A DNA stretch of 12,094 nucleotides from an uncultured Lachnospiraceae bacterium (lineage in GTDB: Bacteria > Bacillota > Clostridia > Lachnospirales > Lachnospiraceae): positions 1-12,094 of the forward strand of contig CALAEX010000166.1 in NCBI GenBank assembly GCA_937891165.1, in the 5' to 3' direction. A model generated the notes under the pieces. That model searched no databases. It worked only from the letters and a program-made list of their open reading frames with translations, and was not told the origin of the DNA. The position numbers and the translations under genes are program-made. Of this stretch, positions 7,231-12,094 are shown one piece after another; position 1 is the stretch's first letter; each line of letters opens with the position of its first letter.

Positions 7231-7267
7231 ACCTAAACATTACTTTTTTTCATACCCTAAATGTTAC
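7231..7267. repeat. Short imperfect direct repeat in the oppA-oppB gap
   Basis: CCTAAACATTAC (7232-7243) recurs as CCTAAATGTTAC (7256-7267), 10 of 12 bases identical with a 24-base period. It is non-coding. It may be a pair of protein-binding sites upstream of oppB or chance in AT-rich DNA. Confidence 0.3.
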
Positions 7268-7301
7268 AAAAGCCGAGGGAGAACACACTGTCCTCCCTCG
7301 G
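7265..7301 (-). terminator. Attenuator-type terminator between oppA and oppB
   Basis: Perfect 9-bp GC-rich arms CCGAGGGAG (7273-7281) and CTCCCTCGG (7293-7301) enclose an 11-base loop. On the minus strand the stem is followed by CTTTTGT, a short T-run that predicts partial rather than complete termination. This position would make the binding protein more abundant than the channel and ATPases, as is common in opp operons. No separate oppB promoter is clear downstream of it. Confidence 0.7.
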
Positions 7302-7314
7302 ACAATTTATAGAC

Positions 7315-7332
7315 TCCGAACATAATGTCGGA
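7315..7332 (-). other. Small stem-loop just after oppA
   Basis: TCCGA (7315-7319) pairs with TCGGA (7328-7332), with possible extension through CA/TG around a short loop. It sits 11 bases past the oppA stop codon. No T-run follows, so it is more likely a 3'-end stabilising or assisting structure for the stronger hairpin beyond it than a terminator. Confidence 0.4.
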
Positions 7333-7343
7333 CTACTTATCAA

Positions 7344-9926
7344 TTAGTAGCTTAACTGACCACTCTGAGAATTTACATATTCTGTCCAAGCTGGTTCGTC
7401 ATAGTTGTATTTCATATATGCAATACCACCACGACCAAGAATTGGATTGTATTCTTCAATTACATAATATACCTGCTGAGAAAGAAGTGCCATACTAGCA
7501 TCCTGAATCATTGGGATATAGTTGTAAGTAGATAATACTTGTCCTTCCAACATAGCAAGAATATTTAATCTTGTTTCTACATCAGCAATACCACTACCGA
7601 AGCAATAATCTTTACCATTTACATTAACAGTTGTACCATTTAATGCATCAGACCACTGCTGTAAGTTCATAGTAATTGTTTCACCATTGATTGTCATAGT
7701 AGCTGAAATTGCTGTTGCATCAAACCACTTTGCATCATACTGTTTTGTAGGATTTACATAAAGGTCTGTTAAAGAGAATGGATTTAATGCACTACCATTC
7801 CAACCAGCAAGTACGGTATCACTTAAACCAGCCTTAATATTATCAGACCATGTATTACCAAGAGGAGCAGATGCAATGAAAGTAATCTTACCTTCAAAAG
7901 GTGTTCCAGCTACTACTTCTGCCATCTTTTCATTTAAATAAGCAATTGTCTTATTTGTAAAATCAGTAATAGAAGAAGCGGCATAAGTAATTTCAATCAT
8001 CTGGTCAGACTTTCCATCACCATCTGCATCTGTAATATAGCCAGCTTCAATAGCTTCATTAAATGCCTGTGTATAAAGAGCTTTTGCTGCTTCTACGTCA
8101 TAACCTGTAATAGATTCTACTGCTTCATCTAAACTTGCATACTTACTTGGGTCTACACTATAGAAATCACAAAGAGCTTTCTTTGCTTGGTCTGTATCAC
8201 GATATTTTGCACCTGTTTCTGGGTCATAAATATAGTTGTTACCAATTAAACCATAACCACCTGAACGAGCTGGCTGAATTGCTGTACAAAGTGCTTCCTT
8301 ATCATAAGTTACGGCTACTGCCTTACGGAATGAAGTTAAAGTAATTGTTTCAAGGTCCTTTGTTGTCTTATCAAATTCTGCATGATTTTCACGTTCCTTA
8401 ATAGCATCCATATAACCATTGAAAATAAAGAAGAAAATGGTTTCACTTGGTGTTACATAACAGAATTCACTATCTCTATATTCTGCAAAATCTTCAGACT
8501 GAAGACCATACTGCATTAACTGTCCTTTTAAGAACATTAACTTTCTTGTAGCAGCTTCTCCAACTACCTGACAATCAATGGCTGTTGTCTGATACATTGG
8601 ATAAATCTTTCCATCTACAGGGTCTTTATAAATGTGCTTGCCATCCGTATGACCATACCAATTTTCATTTTTTTCAAATCTCATTGCCTTGTCTGTCTGA
8701 TAAGAAACCATCTTGTAAGGACCATAACTCATAGTAGTTTCTACGCTTGTATTATAATTACTTGTCCAAGCACCTGTTTCACCAATCTGAGATTTGCCTG
8801 CTTCATAATATTTTTCATAAACAATCCAGTTACCGCTCAAATTGTAGAGAAGGTCAAAACCTGCTAAAGGCTTTTCTAAAACTAACGTAATCTGATAATC
8901 ACCAGATTTATAAAGACCTACCTTTTCATAAGGGAAGTTATCTTCATAAACCGTCATTGTTCCAAGATAAGTGGAAGAATAAGATTCATAAGGACAACCT
9001 GGACCAAGGTAAGTATCATATAAATACTTTGCAGATACATAAGCTTCTGCTGCATTTTCATCTTCTACCGCAGCATCTCTTACCATAGTATCATCTGTCG
9101 CTTTTGCATAATTAGTACCATCAGCTGCTGTTACGCCCCAGAAACTCATATCAACCCAAAGTTCATCTGCGTTTCCACCATTTGCAAGATATTCAGAAAT
9201 TGTTTTACCAATACCACCAAATGCGGAAGTACCCTGATAGTAATAGTTCTTTCCATTTGCAATAACAAAGTCACCATCTATCTTATCTGTTGCACGATAA
9301 TTCTGCATTAAAGGATTTAATAATTCCTTCATAGAATATACATAAGTATCGGCATTGATTTTTGTACCATCTTCCCATGTAGCCAATGGGTTTAAATCAA
9401 TTGTATAAGCATAACCTGCTGTTGCAGATGCTGGAATATTAAATTCTGGATGTTCTTTCTTTATTTTTTCTGTTACATCGACTGGCATACTTGCTGCCAT
9501 TTCAGGTACAATAACGTATCCCTTGTAAGCTTCTTTACCTTCAACTGGATTTAACTCATCATTAAAAATAAAACTATAAAGACCAACTGTAAGATAATCA
9601 ATTGGATAGCTTTCATCCGTTGTCTGATATCTATGAGGATTCCAGTTTGCAGATAATGTAGCAACTGCATCCTTATAAACATATTCTCCTGTGAAAGTTT
9701 CTACTGTCAATTTTTCTCCTTCACTAGAACCTTGATTATCATCAGACCCCTGATTATTGTCTGTTCCAGTAGAAGAACTTTGGCTATTACTTGGACTGCT
9801 TGTTGGTGTATTTGTTGGATTGGTAGTATTATCATCTCCACTATTTCCACAACCTGCAGCAGCACCTACCATCAAACACGCTGTCATAGCGATGGTAATA
9901 GCTCTTTTCAGATTCTTTTTAAACAT
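7344..9926 (-). CDS. oppA: Oligopeptide-binding lipoprotein OppA (SBP_bac_5 family), enlarged
   Basis: This is the extracytoplasmic receptor that captures peptides and delivers them to OppBC. The 860-residue protein starts with a basic head, a hydrophobic segment (about 9-25) and the lipobox AAGC, with lipidated Cys26. A Ser/Thr/Asn/Gln/Gly-rich linker follows to about residue 70. The body is of the family 5 solute-binding type, with features such as LATWEDGTKINADTYVYSMK near 181-200 and YGPYKMVSY near 401. It is well above the usual 520-600 residues. A Ca-binding-like loop DADGDGKSD is at 633-641. ATG at 9924-9926 has AAGGAGG (9933-9939) six bases upstream. An in-frame TTG seven codons earlier overlaps that site and is rejected. 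The ligand could be oligopeptide or dipeptide. A nickel or sugar ligand is less likely but not excluded by sequence. Confidence 0.93.
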   Translation of the reverse strand: MFKKNLKRAITIAMTACLMVGAAAGCGNSGDDNTTNPTNTPTSSPSNSQSSSTGTDNNQGSDDNQGSSEGEKLTVETFTGEYVYKDAVATLSANWNPHRYQTTDESYPIDYLTVGLYSFIFNDELNPVEGKEAYKGYVIVPEMAASMPVDVTEKIKKEHPEFNIPASATAGYAYTIDLNPLATWEDGTKINADTYVYSMKELLNPLMQNYRATDKIDGDFVIANGKNYYYQGTSAFGGIGKTISEYLANGGNADELWVDMSFWGVTAADGTNYAKATDDTMVRDAAVEDENAAEAYVSAKYLYDTYLGPGCPYESYSSTYLGTMTVYEDNFPYEKVGLYKSGDYQITLVLEKPLAGFDLLYNLSGNWIVYEKYYEAGKSQIGETGAWTSNYNTSVETTMSYGPYKMVSYQTDKAMRFEKNENWYGHTDGKHIYKDPVDGKIYPMYQTTAIDCQVVGEAATRKLMFLKGQLMQYGLQSEDFAEYRDSEFCYVTPSETIFFFIFNGYMDAIKERENHAEFDKTTKDLETITLTSFRKAVAVTYDKEALCTAIQPARSGGYGLIGNNYIYDPETGAKYRDTDQAKKALCDFYSVDPSKYASLDEAVESITGYDVEAAKALYTQAFNEAIEAGYITDADGDGKSDQMIEITYAASSITDFTNKTIAYLNEKMAEVVAGTPFEGKITFIASAPLGNTWSDNIKAGLSDTVLAGWNGSALNPFSLTDLYVNPTKQYDAKWFDATAISATMTINGETITMNLQQWSDALNGTTVNVNGKDYCFGSGIADVETRLNILAMLEGQVLSTYNYIPMIQDASMALLSQQVYYVIEEYNPILGRGGIAYMKYNYDEPAWTEYVNSQSGQLSY

Positions 9927-10170
9927 AATTATCCTCCTTTTCCTCAAGCTCCTCTGCTATTCCCTTGTTTATATAATTGTCCTCTACCCCCCCCCTTGTT
10001 TTTTAGAGCTTACTTCATGGAATCACTCTTTTTTATGCAATACTACCACTTACATACAAAAAGAGAAGGTATATACAACAAGTAAAGCGACGAAATCTTT
10101 CCATAACACGGCAAGTTCCTTCGCTTCTATAAACAATCAGAATATAACTCTGATTCACTTTTCCTTAACG
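9927..10170 (-). promoter_or_regulatory. Long 5' leader of oppA
   Basis: About 240 bases separate the inferred transcription start (about 10170) from the oppA start codon. From its 5' end it holds a perfect 7-bp hairpin AATCAGA/TCTGATT (arms 10135-10141 and 10149-10155), a 6-bp AAGCGA/TCGCTT pairing (10085-10090 with 10121-10126), an AT-rich imperfect hairpin (about 10028-10062), and a G9 run (9987-9995 on the complementary strand). I do not recognise a known riboswitch or T-box, and no T-tract follows any stem. The length suggests post-transcriptional control, but that is inference. Confidence 0.5.
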
Positions 10171-10176
10171 TGTTAC

Positions 10177-10206
10177 ACTATATCATCAATGTATACTTTT
10201 TGTCAA
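10177..10206 (-). promoter_or_regulatory. Sigma-A promoter of the opp operon
   Basis: On the minus strand a perfect -35 TTGACA (10201-10206) is followed after 18 bases by TATAGT (10177-10182), 5 of 6 to consensus. Transcription should start near 10170. It is the best promoter upstream of oppA. Confidence 0.8.
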
Positions 10207-10233
10207 GATAAAATTCGATTCTTTTCGCACTAC

Positions 10234-10269
10234 ACACCGATGAAACCATGATTTCTAGCACATCGGTGT
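10234..10269. terminator. Inverted repeat between the SsuBC-like operon and oppA: possible terminator or operator
   Basis: Perfect 9-bp arms ACACCGATG (10234-10242) and CATCGGTGT (10261-10269) are separated by 18 bases. It is 22 bases past the permease stop and about 28 bases upstream of the oppA -35. This is where a terminator for the two-gene transporter operon is expected, but no T-run follows on the minus strand (GTAGTGCG). A regulator-binding site for opp is therefore equally possible. Confidence 0.5.
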
Positions 10270-10291
10270 ATAATTTTAACTAAAATTTAGT

Positions 10292-11131
10292 TTATTTTCT
10301 TTCAAAGCGTGAAATTCCATGATATAACAACACAGAAATAACACATAAAATAAAAATACTAGTAATTACATAGTCTAATTTAAACACTTGACTTGCATAA
10401 ATGATTAAATATCCTAATCCTGCTTTTGCAGCTAAAAATTCTCCAATAATAACTCCAACAAGGGAAAGACCTAAATTTACTTTCATTAAACTAATTACCG
10501 TAGGTATATTTCCAGGAAGAATCACTTTTGTTAAAACATCTTTTTTTGTTCCGCCTAATGTATAAATAAGTTTTAGTTTATCCTCTTCCGTTTCCGAAAA
10601 GCTATGATACAATGTTAAAATCGAACCAAACACTGCTACCGATACTGCTGCCACAATAATTGTTTTCATATTCGCCCCAAGCCATACAATAAATACTGGT
10701 GCTAGTGCTGATTTTGGTAAGCTGTTTAATACAACTAAATATGGTTCAAATATCTTTGATACTGTAGTATTCCACCAAAGCACTACCGCTATTCCTATAC
10801 CAATAACAAAAATAAGCAGAAAACTTAAAAATGTTTCTGCTAGTGTAATTCCTGTATGATACCAAAGACTTCCGTCTTTTGACATCGTAATCATCGTTTC
10901 TACCACACCAGATGGCGAACTAAACACAAAATCATTGATAACTCCTGTTCTCGCTCCTACTTCCCATAATCCTAAAAATAAAATCATTAGAATCCATTGC
11001 CAAAATTGTATCATATGTTTTTCTCGTTGACAGCGTTTTAAATATTCCTGTTGTGCCAAAGATATTATTGATTCCTTTGCTTGTTTTCTATCTAAATTTT
11101 GAAATAGAAGCTTTTTTGATTTAATCATCAT
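10292..11131 (-). CDS. ABC transporter permease, nitrate/sulfonate/taurine (SsuC/TauC) type
   Basis: The 279-residue inner-membrane channel subunit belongs to a NitT/TauT-type importer. A basic N-tail leads to TM1 (about 41-59). Further helices lie at about 97-119, 140-152, 156-177, 215-234 and 254-270. The conserved stretch LNSLPKSALAPVFIVWLG (135-152) and the EAA-type loop (about 185-210, containing TLGGTKKD and ILPGNIP) are typical of the family. ATG at 11129-11131 is chosen, with AAGGAG about ten bases upstream. An adjacent in-frame ATG follows, and a far-upstream start would overlap the ATPase gene by about 100 bases. It overlaps the ATPase stop by 11 bases, so the two are co-translated. 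Substrate is not determinable: thiamine precursors, sulfonates and similar compounds are all possible. Confidence 0.9.
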   Translation of the reverse strand: MMIKSKKLLFQNLDRKQAKESIISLAQQEYLKRCQREKHMIQFWQWILMILFLGLWEVGARTGVINDFVFSSPSGVVETMITMSKDGSLWYHTGITLAETFLSFLLIFVIGIGIAVVLWWNTTVSKIFEPYLVVLNSLPKSALAPVFIVWLGANMKTIIVAAVSVAVFGSILTLYHSFSETEEDKLKLIYTLGGTKKDVLTKVILPGNIPTVISLMKVNLGLSLVGVIIGEFLAAKAGLGYLIIYASQVFKLDYVITSIFILCVISVLLYHGISRFERK

Positions 11132-11903
11132 ACTGCATGAGCTCCTTCCATATTTTTTGATAATATCCAGCAAATTCATTTGCACTTCTTGCTTCGGAAG
11201 GTTTGGATGGTTTTCTTCCATCCTCTGGCATAGTCAACACAATCTTAACTTCTGTTTTTATTCGACCCGGTCTTTTTGTAAGCACAATAATTCGCTCTGA
11301 CATACTAATTGCTTCTGCAATATCATGTGTAATGAGTACAGCTGTTTTACCTTCCGTTTTTAAAATTTCATAAATATCATCTGCCACACTCAGTCTTGTT
11401 TGATAATCTAGAGCAGAAAATGGTTCATCTAATAACAATAACTCTGGTTCCATCACTAATGTCCGAATCAGTGCTGCTCTTTGCCTCATACCACCCGAAA
11501 GCTCTCTTGGTTTTACTTTACGAAAATCATATAACCCATACTCTTTTAACAAACTCTCCATCAATTGTTCTTTTTCTTTTGTCACTTGCTTACTAATTTC
11601 TAAACCTAATCGAATATTATCCTCTGTTGTTCTCCACTCTAACAAATAATCCTTTTGTAACATATACCCTATTTTACTTTTATTTTCAGCTACTGGTGCA
11701 CCTTCTATTGTAATACTTCCTTCTGTTACTGGAAGTAACCCTGCTATCAGATTCAGCAAGGTGGACTTTCCACAGCCACTCGGTCCTACCACTGCAAGAA
11801 ACTCTCCCTTTTCTACCTCTAAACTGATACCAGAGAGTGCCTTGGTTTCTCCTGCTTTCGTATGATAGGAATAATCCAAATGGGAAATTTCTAGAAAACC
11901 CAT
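11121..11903 (-). CDS. ABC transporter ATPase, nitrate/sulfonate/taurine (SsuB/TauB) type
   Basis: The 260-residue ATPase pairs with the permease that follows. It shows Walker A GPSGCGKST (40-48), Q-loop MLQKD (Q83) followed by LLEWRT, signature LSGGMRQR (135-142), Walker B LLLLDEP (155-161), the D-loop SALD, and the switch histidine H193 in ITHD. The C-terminus (FAGYYQKIWKEL) is typical of this subfamily. ATG at 11901-11903 has AAAGGAG seven bases upstream. The operon starts here, with a clear promoter 30 bases upstream. No periplasmic-type binding protein is encoded next to it: upstream is a divergent tRNA and downstream is the opp locus. Its partner must therefore be encoded elsewhere. Confidence 0.92.
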   Translation of the reverse strand: MGFLEISHLDYSYHTKAGETKALSGISLEVEKGEFLAVVGPSGCGKSTLLNLIAGLLPVTEGSITIEGAPVAENKSKIGYMLQKDYLLEWRTTEDNIRLGLEISKQVTKEKEQLMESLLKEYGLYDFRKVKPRELSGGMRQRAALIRTLVMEPELLLLDEPFSALDYQTRLSVADDIYEILKTEGKTAVLITHDIAEAISMSERIIVLTKRPGRIKTEVKIVLTMPEDGRKPSKPSEARSANEFAGYYQKIWKELMQYDD

Positions 11904-11932
11904 CTATGTTCTCCTTTACTCTCTGATACCAT

Positions 11933-11962
11933 ATTATATGAATGTAAGCTTTTTTCTGTGAA
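11933..11962 (-). promoter_or_regulatory. Sigma-A promoter of the SsuBC-like operon
   Basis: On the minus strand TTCACA (11957-11962, 5 of 6) is followed after 18 bases by a perfect TATAAT (11933-11938). Transcription would start near 11926, leaving a leader of only about 22 bases. That is too short for a TPP or similar riboswitch. Confidence 0.75.
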
Positions 11963-11977
11963 TTTCAAAAAAAACTA

Positions 11978-12006
11978 TTGACTTTTTTTCCTTTTAGTTG
12001 CATAAT
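11978..12006 (+). promoter_or_regulatory. Sigma-A promoter of the tRNA gene
   Basis: On the plus strand TTGACT (11978-11983) is followed after 17 bases by CATAAT (12001-12006), each 5 of 6 to consensus. The start would be near 12013, about 22 bases before the tRNA. It stands back to back with the promoter of the SsuBC-like operon, with the two -35 boxes only 15 bases apart. Confidence 0.75.
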
Positions 12007-12034
12007 ATTTGAGTCAACATTAAAAATAATATTT

Positions 12035-12094
12035 GCTGGAATAGCTCAGTCGGTAGAGCACTTCACTCGTAATGAAGGGGTCGAGGGTTCAAGT
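12035..12094 (+). tRNA. tRNA-Thr (anticodon CGU), truncated by the window edge
   Basis: The 5' acceptor strand GCTGGAA is followed by T8, A9, a D-stem GCTC/GAGC, and an anticodon stem CTTCA/TGAAG with loop CTCGTAA, giving anticodon CGT (reads ACG, threonine). A 5-base variable loop GGGTC, the T-stem 5' arm GAGGG and the start of TTCAAGT follow. The last 16 or so bases, the 3' T-arm and acceptor strand, lie beyond the window. Sixty bases are visible and all expected invariant positions fit. It is probably the first gene of a tRNA cluster or a single tRNA unit. Confidence 0.93.

Noticed and set aside
9927..9947. Upstream TTG start for oppA adding seven residues
   Set aside because: It would overlap the AAGGAGG site and put extra charged residues before a normal lipoprotein signal peptide.
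9757..10251. Open frame of about 164 codons on the plus strand across the oppA 5' end
   Set aside because: It is antisense to the oppA signal peptide, leader and promoter, has no ribosome site, and its hydrophobic runs only mirror the A/T-rich signal-peptide codons.
10278..10292. Palindrome AACTAAAATTTAGTT at the permease stop codon
   Set aside because: It is A/T only apart from two pairs, a weak stem with no T-run. It may add slightly to the nearby inverted repeat but is not a terminator alone.
11132..11221. Upstream start for the SsuC-like permease adding 30 residues
   Set aside because: It would overlap the ATPase gene by about 100 bases, and its codons read ATPase sequence in another frame. 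ATG at 11129-11131 has a ribosome site.
11904..11932. Riboswitch (such as TPP) before the SsuBC-like operon
   Set aside because: The promoter leaves only about 22 bases of leader, too short for a riboswitch.
12035..12094. tRNA 3' end as an integration site for an island
   Set aside because: The 3' end is outside the window, and no integrase or repeat of the tRNA end is visible.

Overview
This AT-rich window looks chromosomal and comes from a low-GC Gram-positive anaerobe, most likely a Lachnospiraceae-type Clostridium relative. Signs of this are strong AAGGAGG-type ribosome sites, sigma-A promoters, a Lachnospiraceae-style secreted repeat protein, a remnant of an Rpn-type (PD-(D/E)XK transposase) gene, and Firmicutes-style Opp genes. 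The genus is an inference. Every protein gene is on the minus strand. Only a truncated tRNA-Thr at the right edge is on the plus strand.

Layout from left to right: (1) 1-307 is the N-terminus of a secreted repeat protein that runs off the left edge. (2) 308-858 has no intact gene. It holds a frameshifted, probably internally deleted Rpn-family remnant, an 87-bp MITE-like element with near-perfect terminal inverted repeats and 8-bp direct repeats, and a bidirectional terminator. (3) 859-9926 is a complete oligopeptide/dipeptide ABC transporter locus, transcribed oppA, oppB, oppC, oppD, oppF and then a small DUF3899-like membrane protein. (4) 9927-10291 is the long oppA leader and promoter region, with a G9 tract and several inverted repeats. 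(5) 10292-11903 is a two-gene nitrate/sulfonate/taurine-type ABC importer (ATPase, then permease) with no binding protein beside it. (6) 11904-12094 holds divergent promoters and a tRNA-Thr(CGU).

OppA would be a lipid-anchored receptor, OppB and OppC the membrane channel, and OppD and OppF the paired ATPases. The genes from oppB onward are tightly packed or overlapping. A GC-rich hairpin separates oppA from oppB and probably lowers downstream expression relative to the receptor.

The most unusual feature is that four of the five Opp subunits are enlarged. OppD carries about 380 extra residues between the Q-loop and the ABC signature. OppF carries about 100 coiled-coil-like residues before its Q-loop. 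OppC carries about 210 extracytoplasmic residues after its first membrane helix. OppA is 860 residues. OppB is normal in size. All catalytic motifs are intact, so this looks like a working transporter with added extracellular and cytoplasmic domains of unknown role.
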